A stretch of DNA of 16,058 bases from Bacteroidales bacterium UBA1757 (GCA_002315625.1 DCHH01000119.1:1-16058); one strand, 5' to 3'; counted from the stretch's first letter, positions 1 through 7,176 are shown. Numbers and translations are program-made. Notes: generated by a model not told the origin, from the letters alone.

Positions 1-103
1 CATAAACTGCGCCGCATACGAACACTATCGTGATAATGGCCATGAACCACCACGAAAGCCCTGTCAAAGAGCGTGGAAACAATGATGAAAGAACAAAGTG
101 CAT
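1..103 (-). CDS. Partial 5' end of a putative membrane protein
   Basis: An open frame runs leftwards off the window edge from ATG at 103-101, with a second in-frame ATG at 43-41. The visible residues are about 34, and from the second start they read MAIITIVFVCGAVY, a hydrophobic run like the first transmembrane segment of an inner-membrane protein. A Bacteroidetes-type -7 box TACCTTTG lies just upstream on the same strand (132-125), which supports a leftward gene divergent from asnA. Too little is visible to name a family, and the choice between the two starts is open: 103 would leave a very short leader, 43 a leader of about 75 nt. It could also be a chance open frame. Confidence 0.42.
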   Translation of the reverse strand, partial: MHFVLSSLFPRSLTGLSWWFMAIITIVFVCGAVY

Positions 104-124
104 CTCCGATTCAAAAAAACGGCG

Positions 125-132
125 CAAAGGTA
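125..132 (-). promoter_or_regulatory. Candidate -7 box for the leftward gene
   Basis: Read on the minus strand this is TACCTTTG, an exact match to the Bacteroidetes -7 consensus TAnnTTTG. It lies 21 bp upstream of the first possible start codon (103) of the leftward frame. No TTTG box is found at the expected 19-21 bp upstream, so only half of the consensus is present. Confidence 0.4.
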
Positions 133-185
133 CTCATTTCCTCAGAAAATTATCCTTTCCCCTCTGCGGCAAATGCTTGGTGACT

Positions 186-204
186 CCCACAAATCAATTG
201 TGGG
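186..204. repeat. Short inverted repeat between divergent promoters
   Basis: The arms CCCACAA (186-192) and TTGTGGG (198-204) are perfect complements around a 5-nt spacer. The site is roughly midway between the leftward -7 box (125-132) and the asnA -7 box (265-272), where an operator for a dimeric regulator could sit. No other evidence of function; a 7-bp arm can arise by chance. Confidence 0.3.
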
Positions 205-264
205 CCAATCTTCATGCTTTTACAACCGGAAGAAATAGGAGTGCCGGGAATTGTTTTTTTTAAG

Positions 265-272
265 TATCTTTG
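265..272 (+). promoter_or_regulatory. asnA promoter, -7 box
   Basis: TATCTTTG matches the Bacteroidetes sigma-A -7 consensus TAnnTTTG exactly and is followed by GC, as is common. A start about 7 bp downstream would give an untranslated leader of about 40 nt before the asnA ATG at 318. No TTTG is present at the expected -33 position. The box overlaps an upstream in-frame ATG at 270, which argues that 270 is not the translation start. Confidence 0.55.
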
Positions 273-317
273 CCGCAGTTTTTCCGCATCGGCGGAACGT
301 CTTATTTAATTGTCAAT

Positions 318-1355
318 ATGAGTCAGTTGATTCTTCCTGCCGGCTACAAACCGCTCATTGACCTGCGCCAGACGGAACAGGGTATCAAGCAGATAAAGGA
401 TTTTTTCCAGCAGAGTCTCTCATCAGCCCTTCACCTGCGCCGCGTTACGGCTCCACTTTTTGTCCTTAGTGGTCAGGGTATCAATGACGACCTGTCGGGG
501 TGGGAGCGGCCCGTGTCGTTCCCGATTAAGGATTTGGGCGATCAGCGTGCTGAGATTGTCCATTCGCTGGCTAAGTGGAAGAGGCTTACCCTGGCCGATT
601 ACCGCATTGAGAAGGGGTATGGCATCTATACCGACATGAACGCCATCCGCAGCGACGAGGAACTTGACAATATCCATTCGCTTTATGTCGATCAGTGGGA
701 CTGGGAGGCGGTGATTGGCCAGGAAGACCGCACGGTTTCCTACCTCAAGAAAGTAGTAAGCAAAATATACGGTGTGCTGCGGCAGGCTGAATATCAGGTT
801 TATGAGCAGTATCCAGCCATTAAGCCGTGGCTGCCTGAGGAGATTTTCTTCATTCATAGTGAGCAGCTCCGGAGTATGTATCCTGACCTTACTCCAAAGC
901 AGCGGGAAAACCGTATTTGCGAGCAGTACGGAGCGGTTTTCATAATCGGAATCGGCTGTGAGCTTTCTGACGGGACACGTCACGACGGCCGGGCTCCGGA
1001 CTATGACGACTGGACAACGGAGGGCGATAACGGGCTTCCCGGACTGAACGGCGACATCCTGCTTTGGAATCCGATTCTTCGTCAGGCGTTTGAGATTTCG
1101 TCAATGGGTATTCGTGTGGATAGGGAGGCGATGTTGCGCCAGCTGGCACTGACCGGTACTGAGAGCCGCAAGGAACTTTATTTCCACAAGCGTCTTCTCT
1201 CCGGTGAACTGCCTTTGAGTATTGGCGGCGGTATCGGGCAGTCACGTCTGTGCATGATTCTGCTGCAGAAGGCCCATATCGGCGAAATCCAGTCGAGTAT
1301 CTGGCCTGACGATATGCGCAACTCTTGCCGCGCTCACGGTATTCACCTTATATAA
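318..1355 (+). CDS. asnA: Aspartate-ammonia ligase (ammonia-dependent asparagine synthetase)
   Basis: AsnA makes asparagine from aspartate, ammonia and ATP (giving AMP and pyrophosphate) in the cytoplasm; its fold is related to class II aminoacyl-tRNA synthetases. The protein is 345 residues, near the family's usual 330-345. The family N-terminus is seen as MSQLILPAGYKPLIDLRQTE, the central part carries the conserved RxDEELDNIHSLYVDQWDWE stretch, and the C-terminus has the ATP-site motif GGGIGQSR at 303-310 followed by HIGEIQSSIWPDD. The start at 318 is chosen because family members begin MSxLILP, and because the frame's earlier ATG (270) overlaps the -7 promoter box. ung begins 1 nt after the stop, so the two are almost certainly cotranscribed. 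No functional anomaly seen. Confidence 0.96.
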   Translation: MSQLILPAGYKPLIDLRQTEQGIKQIKDFFQQSLSSALHLRRVTAPLFVLSGQGINDDLSGWERPVSFPIKDLGDQRAEIVHSLAKWKRLTLADYRIEKGYGIYTDMNAIRSDEELDNIHSLYVDQWDWEAVIGQEDRTVSYLKKVVSKIYGVLRQAEYQVYEQYPAIKPWLPEEIFFIHSEQLRSMYPDLTPKQRENRICEQYGAVFIIGIGCELSDGTRHDGRAPDYDDWTTEGDNGLPGLNGDILLWNPILRQAFEISSMGIRVDREAMLRQLALTGTESRKELYFHKRLLSGELPLSIGGGIGQSRLCMILLQKAHIGEIQSSIWPDDMRNSCRAHGIHLI

Positions 1356-1356
1356 T

Positions 1357-2022
1357 ATGGACGTTAGGATTGACTCTTCCTGGAAGCAGCGCTTGCAAGG
1401 TGAGTTTGACAAGCCTTACTTTGTATCGCTTGCAGACTATGTGAGGCAGGAGTATGCTTCACAGACTGTCTATCCGCCAGCCCGACTGATTTTCAATGCT
1501 TTTGACCAGTGTCCTTTTGACAAAGTTAAGGTGGTAATTCTTGGTCAGGATCCATATCACGAGCCAGGGCAGGCGCATGGTCTTTCATTTTCAGTTCAGC
1601 AGGGAGTGCAGTTTCCCCCTTCGCTTCAGAACATTTTCAAGGAGATTCGTGCTGAACTGAATGTTGAGCCTTACAACGACGGAGATCTTGAACGTTGGGC
1701 GCGTCAGGGGGTGTTGCTCCTTAATGCAACTCTCAGTGTGCGTGCGCATCAGGCCGGTTCACACCAGAACCGTGGATGGGAGGCTTTCACAGATGCTGCG
1801 ATTCATGCCTTGGCTTGCGAGCGTGAGCATATTGTATTCATGCTTTGGGGGTCGTATGCACAAAAGAAAGGTGCGTTTATTGACCATAACCGGCATTTGG
1901 TGCTTGAGTCGGCCCATCCGTCGCCCCTTTCGGCATATCGCGGCTTTTTCGGCAATCATCATTTTTCCTTGGCCAATGATTACCTGTTGTTGCATGGTAT
2001 GACGGCCATTGACTGGAGATAG
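1357..2022 (+). CDS. ung: Uracil-DNA glycosylase, family 1
   Basis: Ung removes uracil from DNA and starts base excision repair. At 221 residues it is close to the E. coli enzyme (229). The water-activating motif GQDPYH lies at 63-68 (catalytic Asp65), and the DNA-intercalation loop motif HPSPLSAYRGFFG starts at His187, the second catalytic residue. The substrate-pocket segment VLLLNATLSVRAHQAGSH is also intact. The gene starts 1 nt after the asnA stop, so translation is probably coupled and the asnA promoter likely serves both. The next gene begins 27 nt downstream on the same strand with no clear terminator between. Confidence 0.97.
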   Translation: MDVRIDSSWKQRLQGEFDKPYFVSLADYVRQEYASQTVYPPARLIFNAFDQCPFDKVKVVILGQDPYHEPGQAHGLSFSVQQGVQFPPSLQNIFKEIRAELNVEPYNDGDLERWARQGVLLLNATLSVRAHQAGSHQNRGWEAFTDAAIHALACEREHIVFMLWGSYAQKKGAFIDHNRHLVLESAHPSPLSAYRGFFGNHHFSLANDYLLLHGMTAIDWR

Positions 2023-2049
2023 TTCTTAACCATTTATTTTTATATCAAC

Positions 2050-2658
2050 ATGAAAAAACTTTTTCTTTCACTTGTCATGGTAATGGCAGTAATGAGTGCC
2101 TCTGCACAGTTTCGTCTCGAAGCCGGTCTCACTTTGGGCGCTTATACTAAGATGAGCAGCGAGATGTCTCCTAAGGCTGGATTCTATGCAAATGCTTTGT
2201 ATGATATCAAGGTTACCGAGTCCGCTTCCACTGCTGAGTACATCGAAGTCGGAGTTGGTTTCTATCAGAACAATGTTGATGTAAAAAGTCAGCTCTACGT
2301 AGGCTCGAAAATTGGGGATGCTACTACCAATTGGCTTAATGTCCCTGTTGTCAGCCGTACGAGTATCAGAGCTGGTATCGGTACTTTTGACGTCTGTCTG
2401 GGTTTTTACTATGCGTATGGTATTAGCGGAAAAATCAATGCTGACAATGTCTCCTTGGATGTCATGAAAGAGGATAACGGCTATAGGATTTTCAACAGCC
2501 ATGACTTCGGCCTTGTCTATGGCTTGGGATACACCTTCGATTTCGGACTGGGCATCCAGGTCGGAAGCCAGAGGGGTATCGTCAATATCGCCAACGGCGA
2601 CGCCGGCCTCAGCGCGCGGTCCCGCATCTGGAAGGTCGGTGCCTGCTACTTCTTTTAA
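2050..2658 (+). CDS. Putative secreted outer-membrane beta-barrel-type protein
   Basis: This is a 202-residue protein with a clear Sec signal peptide (MKK, then a hydrophobic core, likely cleavage after SASA at residue 19, before QFRLEAG). The mature part has alternating hydrophobic/polar strands, many Gly and Tyr residues (FRLEAGLTLGAYTKM, VGVGFYQNN, VYGLGYTFDFGLGIQVG), and a C-terminal GACYFF ending in an aromatic residue, all typical of small outer-membrane beta-barrels. No precise family or ligand can be assigned. It follows ung by 27 nt and may be a third cistron; the A/T-rich leader TATTTTTATATCAAC is normal for this phylum. The last ~160 bases use mostly C/G-ending codons, unlike the rest of the gene. 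A hairpin at 2682-2734 lies just downstream. Confidence 0.75.
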   Translation: MKKLFLSLVMVMAVMSASAQFRLEAGLTLGAYTKMSSEMSPKAGFYANALYDIKVTESASTAEYIEVGVGFYQNNVDVKSQLYVGSKIGDATTNWLNVPVVSRTSIRAGIGTFDVCLGFYYAYGISGKINADNVSLDVMKEDNGYRIFNSHDFGLVYGLGYTFDFGLGIQVGSQRGIVNIANGDAGLSARSRIWKVGACYFF

Positions 2659-2681
2659 CTGAAAGAGCTTGCTGTCTTGTG

Positions 2682-2734
2682 GAGTGCATTTCGTATTTTA
2701 CGCGTATCATTCGCGTAAAATACGAAATGCACTC
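2682..2734. repeat. Perfect 23-bp inverted repeat (strong hairpin)
   Basis: The arms 2682-2704 and 2712-2734 are perfectly complementary over 23 bp, around the 7-nt loop TATCATT. The arm begins GAGTGCATTTCG and ends TTTTACGCG. It sits 24 nt after the stop of the beta-barrel gene and upstream of the GH67 promoter region, so it could end or stabilise the asnA-ung transcript. Neither side has the run of T residues of a standard intrinsic terminator, so processing, mRNA stability or a dispersed repeat are equally possible. Confidence 0.75.
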
Positions 2735-2793
2735 TGTGTTTCAGGCACTTACAATAAATAACGGGGATATTTCGGACTTTTTTTCTGTGTGAG

Positions 2794-2805
2794 CCGTTCG
2801 AACGG
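2794..2805. promoter_or_regulatory. Candidate operator palindrome upstream of the GH67 gene
   Basis: CCGTTCGAACGG is a perfect 12-bp palindrome, 23 bp upstream of the candidate -7 box TACCTTTA, so it would overlap or abut the -33 region. That placement suits a dimeric regulator of the alpha-glucuronidase gene. No regulator gene is in the window, and no second copy was noticed near the esterase. Confidence 0.3.
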
Positions 2806-2828
2806 TGGGGAAGTGTGAAAGTTTGTTG

Positions 2829-2836
2829 TACCTTTA
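2829..2836 (+). promoter_or_regulatory. Candidate -7 box of the GH67 gene
   Basis: TACCTTTA differs from the Bacteroidetes -7 consensus TAnnTTTG only in its last base. It lies 22 bp before the chosen start codon (2859). No TTTG is seen at the expected distance upstream, so the promoter may need an activator. Confidence 0.35.
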
Positions 2837-2858
2837 TGCCCAAAACAGATACTTCATT

Positions 2859-4949
2859 ATGAAATCAAATCATCTTTTCCATGCTTTTCTGATGGTGGCG
2901 GCCGGTTGTGCGCTGGCCTCTTGTGCTCCTGAGAAACCTGCTGATACTGACGGCCATACATTGTGGCTGGGCGAGGCGGCTGCGGCTCTCCCTTCCTGTT
3001 CGCAGACAACTCTGGATGTGGTCAATGCGAATTTGGGCTTTCTTTCGGAGAAGGTTTCCCTGGAGAGGCTTGCATCTTTTGACGAATCGCTGGGTGAGGA
3101 GGGTTACCGCCTGACTTGGGACAAAGCGGGGGTGACGGCTTCGGCCAATACTGAGCAGGGACTTCTTTATGCCAGTTTTGACCTGTTGCGCAGGCAGGCG
3201 TGCTGTCAGAAACCCGTTGTTGGCGAGACGGTGTCGAGTGTTCCTGCTTTCCGCTACCGGCTTTTGAACCATTGGGACAACCCGAACGGAACGGTTGAAC
3301 GGGGTTTTGCCGGAAAATCTCTTTGGAAATGGGAGGAGATTGTGGTGGACGATTTGGCTGCCAATGCTCCCATATACGCGGAATATGCCCGTGCAAACGC
3401 CTCAATCGGCATCAATGGTACGGTATTGAACAATGTGAATGCCAATCCCTGCATGCTTACGGAGGAATACCTTATTAAGGTGAAGACGCTGGCCGACATT
3501 TTCCGCCCGTATGGGTTGAAGGTCTATCTTTCCTTGAATTTTGCCGCTCCCAAGCACCTGGCCGGTCTGAACACTTCCGACCCGCTGGATGAAAAAGTGG
3601 TTGAATGGTGGAACGGTAAGGTGGCCGAAATCTATTCGCTGATTCCCGATTTCGGCGGATTCCTCGTCAAGGCCAATTCCGAAGGGCAGTCCGGGCCGCA
3701 GGACTACGGACGGACCCATGCCGACGGTGCCAACATGCTGGCCGATGCCCTGAAACCTTACGGGGGTATCGTCATGTGGCGTGCGTTTGTCTATGCGGCC
3801 ACATCGCCGGACCGGGCACGTCAGGCAGTTGAAGAGTTCAAGCCGCTTGACGGACAGTTCCGTGACAATGTGATTATCCAAATCAAGAATGGACCGATTG
3901 ATTTCCAGCCTCGTGAACCGTTCAGTCCACTGTTCGGCCAGTTGGAAAGAACACAGGTGATGGCCGAGATGCAGGTGACTCAGGAGTATCTGGGCCATTC
4001 CAACCATCTGGTGTATCTACACCCGATGTGGAAGGAGTGTCTCGACAGCGATACCTACCAGAAAGGGGAGGGTTCGACAGTGGCGGCGATTACCGAAGGA
4101 AAGGTGATTCCCTACCGTTACAGTGCCATTGCGGGTGTTGCCAATATCGGCGACAGCATCAACTGGTGCGGCCACCATTTTGCCCAGGCCAACTGGTACG
4201 CTTTCGGCCGGATGGCGTGGAACCCGGACCTTTCTTCGGAGCAGATTGCCGACGAGTGGCTTAAGCAGACGTTTGCCACGACCGACAAACACTTTATCCA
4301 GCCCGTGAAGGAGATGATGCTCTCTTCGCGCGAGACGACTGTTCATTACGAGATGCCGCTCGGACTCCACCATGTTTTTGCCGGCGCAGGCCACTATGGC
4401 CCCGGCCCCTGGGAAGGCTCTATCCGTCCCGACTGGTCGCCCCTGTATTACCACAAGGCGGGAGCCGACGGTGTAGGGTTTGACCGGACACGGAATGGTT
4501 CTGCTGCCGTTGAGCAGTATCACGAGCCCCTTTGCTCGATGTACAACGATGTCACCACATGCCCCGAGGAGCTTCTTCTCTGGTTCCATCATCTTCCCTG
4601 GGACTATACCATGAAGAGCGGCAGAACACTGTGGGACGAGCTATGTCTGACATACCAGTCTGGCATTGATGCCGTGCGCTCGTATATGGAGGTCTGGAAC
4701 GGCGTAGAGCCATACGTCGATAATCACCGTTTCCAGCAGGTTGCCGTGAAACTGGAGCGTCAGGCCAAGGATGCCATCTGGTGGCGCGACGCAGTGATGC
4801 GCTATTTCCAGTCGTTCTCCGGCCTGGACCTCCCCGAAGGGTGCACCCCTTTCCAGCACGACCTCGACTACTTGCGCCAATTCCGCCTGCGAATCTCCAT
4901 CTACGAAACCCCTGCCCTCGATAAACTTCCGGAGTACGTCCTTCCGTAG
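2859..4949 (+). CDS. Alpha-glucuronidase, GH67 family, lipoprotein
   Basis: GH67 enzymes release (4-O-methyl-)glucuronic acid from the non-reducing end of xylo-oligosaccharides. The protein is 696 residues from the start at 2859; an in-frame ATG at 2805 would add 18 residues ahead of the signal peptide and is rejected. The N-terminus is a lipoprotein signal with lipobox LASC (Cys22), so the enzyme is probably tethered to a membrane, facing the periplasm or the cell surface. Catalytic residues known from GH67 structures are present: acid Glu275 in KANSEGQSGP, and the base pair Asp348 (KNGPIDFQ) and Glu376 (VTQEYLGH), with the 28-residue Asp-Glu spacing of the Geobacillus enzyme. The GLHHVFAGAGHYGPGPW segment, typical of the family, is near the C-terminal third. 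It converges with the esterase gene, their stops 35 nt apart. Confidence 0.95.
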   Translation: MKSNHLFHAFLMVAAGCALASCAPEKPADTDGHTLWLGEAAAALPSCSQTTLDVVNANLGFLSEKVSLERLASFDESLGEEGYRLTWDKAGVTASANTEQGLLYASFDLLRRQACCQKPVVGETVSSVPAFRYRLLNHWDNPNGTVERGFAGKSLWKWEEIVVDDLAANAPIYAEYARANASIGINGTVLNNVNANPCMLTEEYLIKVKTLADIFRPYGLKVYLSLNFAAPKHLAGLNTSDPLDEKVVEWWNGKVAEIYSLIPDFGGFLVKANSEGQSGPQDYGRTHADGANMLADALKPYGGIVMWRAFVYAATSPDRARQAVEEFKPLDGQFRDNVIIQIKNGPIDFQPREPFSPLFGQLERTQVMAEMQVTQEYLGHSNHLVYLHPMWKECLDSDTYQKGEGSTVAAITEGKVIPYRYSAIAGVANIGDSINWCGHHFAQANWYAFGRMAWNPDLSSEQIADEWLKQTFATTDKHFIQPVKEMMLSSRETTVHYEMPLGLHHVFAGAGHYGPGPWEGSIRPDWSPLYYHKAGADGVGFDRTRNGSAAVEQYHEPLCSMYNDVTTCPEELLLWFHHLPWDYTMKSGRTLWDELCLTYQSGIDAVRSYMEVWNGVEPYVDNHRFQQVAVKLERQAKDAIWWRDAVMRYFQSFSGLDLPEGCTPFQHDLDYLRQFRLRISIYETPALDKLPEYVLP

Positions 4950-4984
4950 TGCCGCCTATAGGTGGGATAAATTCCGTGCTTGGG

Positions 4985-6898
4985 TTATTTGAAGAAGCGC
5001 TGGAGGGTTTCGGAGAGGTAGGTGCGGGCGTTCATCCAGGTGTGGCCGCCTTCGGTGAAGGTTTTTTCGTAGGAGATGCCTTTGTTGTCGAAGTAGGCCT
5101 GATGGTCTAGGACATTCTGGTAGAGGAAGTCGGAGGTGCCTACGCCGAACCACATCAGTTTCAGCTGTTTGATGTCGGTGGTGAGGTTGGGGAAACAGAC
5201 GTCCATCATTTCCGGAGTCAGATAGGCGCTGTAGGAAGCGAGCCAGGCGAATTTGTCCAGGTTGCTGTAGGCAGTGAAGATTGACTGGCCGCCGCCACGG
5301 GAGAAGCCGGCAATGGCGCGGTTGTCACGCCCCTTCTTTACATTGAAATTGGCTTCGACGTACGGGATGATGCACTCGGTCATCTCTTGTGAGAATGTCT
5401 TGTACATTTCTGTGGCGGCCATGGTCGTGGGGCTGGGGGTGCCGTTGTTCATATAACCGTAAGGCATGACCACAATCATGGGGACGGCCTTCTTCTGGGC
5501 AATCAGGTTGTCGAGGATGACATTGACCTTGCCCACCTTGAACCAGGTCTCTTCGGTGTCGGTGGTGCCGCTGACCAGATAGAAAACGGGATATTTGCCC
5601 CCCTTTTCATAGCCGGCCGGGGTATAGACCACAAGCGGACGGTTCTCGCCGAGGACAGAAGATTTGTAAGTGACGTAGGAGACACGGCCGTGGGGAACAT
5701 CGTTTACCGTATAGAGTGCATCCTTTGAGGGCATCTCTACCAGGCTGGCTTTGAAATTCTCGTTCGGGAAAATCTGCATGTTGTTCTGGGCCTGGACCTG
5801 TATGCCATCCACAATGAAATTGTAGGGGTAGATGTCGGCCTTTTCGGGTTTGACCGTTACGCTCCAGATTCCCTTGGAGTTGCGGGTCATCTCCTTGGTG
5901 CCGGGAAACATCTGGCAGGAAAGTTCCACCTTGGAAGCCTTGGGGGCATTGTAGTTAAAGGTGACCTGTCCGAAGGGATGGACGATGTGGGAGGCGAAAT
6001 CGGTCTGCCAGAACCGGGGACCGGCCGGGACGGGATACCCTTCGAGGGCGAGCATTTCGTATGCGAAGCGTTTGCCCATCTGACGGTAGCCCTCAGCCGT
6101 GAAATGGAGGCAGTCGGGGCCGGCGGGGCATCCGCTCGAAGAGATGACTTTGGCTGCTCCGATAACTTCGGGAAGGCGGGCGATTACGTCGTTGTGGGCC
6201 GCACAGACACCGCCTTGGTCGTTGTTGACCACTTCACCGGCCAGGAAGGGGATGACCGTACCGGTAAGGCCGAGGTCGCGCAGGAGGGCGTAATAGACGG
6301 TTTTCACATGGCCGGGCCACTTGGGGTCGCCGGTGTTGGTTTCGCCCTGCAGGAAAAGGATGCCTTTGATGACACCGTCCTTTTGGGCCAGACGGGCCAT
6401 ATCGACTAGCCGTTTGTAGGGGTTGTTATCGTATGCGGCGAGCATCCCTTTCATCCAGAATGGTGAAACGGGGATGTAACTTTCAATGCTGTCCTCCAAG
6501 AAGGCGTTGATGCTGCAGCCGCCGATGGCTACATTGACGACACCGATGCGGATGTTGTCGGGGGTGTTTTCGACCATGGTACGTCCGAACCAATCGACGG
6601 GTGTCAGACCATTGTTTTCGCGGCAGAGGGGCGGAACGGCTTTGTACCAGTGGCCCATCTGGCGGGGTTCCACCGCTTCAGGAATGCCGTTGGGGGCGAA
6701 GTTGCCCTTGTAATCGACGGCAGCCATGGTCAGGTAGCGGTCGCTGATACCCTCTACGTCAATCTGTTCGATACGGGCATTACCTTCCATGTTGGACTGG
6801 CCAAAGCAGAGATAGATGTGAAAATTGGGGTCCTGGGCACGCACCAGCAGGGTGGAGGCGGCCAGGAGAAGCACTGAGGAGAGACGGCTCTTTTTCAT
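4985..6898 (-). CDS. Secreted two-domain carbohydrate esterase (CE6-like SGNH + CE1-like), likely acetylxylan/feruloyl esterase
   Basis: This 637-residue protein has a Sec signal peptide (cleavage likely after LLVRA, residue 21). Domain 1 (~25-290) is an SGNH/CE6-like esterase: nucleophile Ser35 in FGQSNMEG, LQGETNTG block with Glu186, and DCLHFTAEG with His265. A ~90-residue E-set/CBM48-like domain follows (~305-395), and then a CE1/esterase-D alpha/beta-hydrolase (~405-637) with nucleophile Ser533 in GFSRGGG, candidate Asp590 and His619 in GGHTW. Both active sites look intact. Such CE6-CE1 fusions are known among xylan-degrading Bacteroidetes esterases and would remove acetyl and possibly feruloyl groups; the exact acyl preference is inference. 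It pairs functionally with the convergent GH67 gene. Its own promoter is upstream at 6953-6960. Confidence 0.9.
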   Translation of the reverse strand: MKKSRLSSVLLLAASTLLVRAQDPNFHIYLCFGQSNMEGNARIEQIDVEGISDRYLTMAAVDYKGNFAPNGIPEAVEPRQMGHWYKAVPPLCRENNGLTPVDWFGRTMVENTPDNIRIGVVNVAIGGCSINAFLEDSIESYIPVSPFWMKGMLAAYDNNPYKRLVDMARLAQKDGVIKGILFLQGETNTGDPKWPGHVKTVYYALLRDLGLTGTVIPFLAGEVVNNDQGGVCAAHNDVIARLPEVIGAAKVISSSGCPAGPDCLHFTAEGYRQMGKRFAYEMLALEGYPVPAGPRFWQTDFASHIVHPFGQVTFNYNAPKASKVELSCQMFPGTKEMTRNSKGIWSVTVKPEKADIYPYNFIVDGIQVQAQNNMQIFPNENFKASLVEMPSKDALYTVNDVPHGRVSYVTYKSSVLGENRPLVVYTPAGYEKGGKYPVFYLVSGTTDTEETWFKVGKVNVILDNLIAQKKAVPMIVVMPYGYMNNGTPSPTTMAATEMYKTFSQEMTECIIPYVEANFNVKKGRDNRAIAGFSRGGGQSIFTAYSNLDKFAWLASYSAYLTPEMMDVCFPNLTTDIKQLKLMWFGVGTSDFLYQNVLDHQAYFDNKGISYEKTFTEGGHTWMNARTYLSETLQRFFK

Positions 6899-6952
6899 GT
6901 GTGTTATTTGTGGTTGGGTTTAACTTGCGGGGGTATCGTTATTTGTTTGGTG

Positions 6953-6960
6953 CAAATATA
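6953..6960 (-). promoter_or_regulatory. Esterase gene promoter, -7 box
   Basis: On the minus strand this reads TATATTTG, an exact TAnnTTTG match, followed by C. It would place transcription start near 6946 and give a leader of about 48 nt before the ATG at 6898. The -33 position lacks TTTG, and three tandem palindromes lie further upstream, so activator-dependent expression is possible. Confidence 0.55.
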
Positions 6961-6997
6961 AAGATTTTTTTGCTGAATATGGTTCCTACAATTTACC

Positions 6998-7091
6998 TGT
7001 GGGGGTGGCCTCGTCACTTCGTGACTTGGTTGTGGGAGGCCTCGTCACTTCGTGACTTGGTTTTGGGGGCCTCGTCACTTTGTGACTTGGC
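6998..7091. repeat. Three tandem ~31-bp repeats containing a palindrome
   Basis: Copies at 6998-7030, 7031-7061 and 7062-7091 (33, 31 and 30 bp) share the core CTCGTCACTTCGTGACTTGG; the third has TTT for TTC in the centre. Each core is a hairpin/palindrome GTCAC-TTY-GTGAC. Centres fall at 7019, 7050 and 7080, spaced 31 and 30 bp, close to three turns of the DNA helix. They lie upstream of the esterase -7 box. They may be reiterated operators or hairpin-type intergenic repeats. Confidence 0.85.
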
Positions 7092-7119
7092 ATTGCTGTT
7101 CAGTGTTACCAACGGGGTT

Positions 7120-7139
7120 CTCGCCACTTTGTGGCGAAG
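7120..7139. repeat. Diverged fourth copy of the hairpin repeat
   Basis: CTCGCCACTTTGTGGCGAAG aligns with the tandem core CTCGTCACTTTGTGACTTGG. The stem is kept although both arms changed: GTCAC/GTGAC has become GCCAC/GTGGC, and pairing extends to TCGCCAC/GTGGCGA (7121-7127 with 7131-7137). Its centre (7129) is 49 bp from the third copy's. Confidence 0.65.
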
Positions 7140-7176
7140 ATCCCTTCCCTGCCGGGGGCGAGCTATCAAAGTTGAG

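Noticed and set aside
30..263. + strand open frame of 77 codons before asnA
   Set aside because: It crosses two divergent promoter regions, has no domain, and ends next to the asnA -7 box. It is more likely untranslated intergenic DNA.
270..317. Upstream ATG as the start of asnA
   Set aside because: The ATG overlaps the -7 promoter box TATCTTTG, and family members start at MSxLILP, which corresponds to 318.
4950..4984. Terminator between the convergent GH67 and esterase genes
   Set aside because: CCGCCTATAGGTGG can pair only with no loop and one G-T pair, and no T tract follows; it is too weak to call.
6998..7139. CRISPR array
   Set aside because: There are only three or four copies, spacers are shorter than 15 bp and similar to each other, and no cas gene is nearby.
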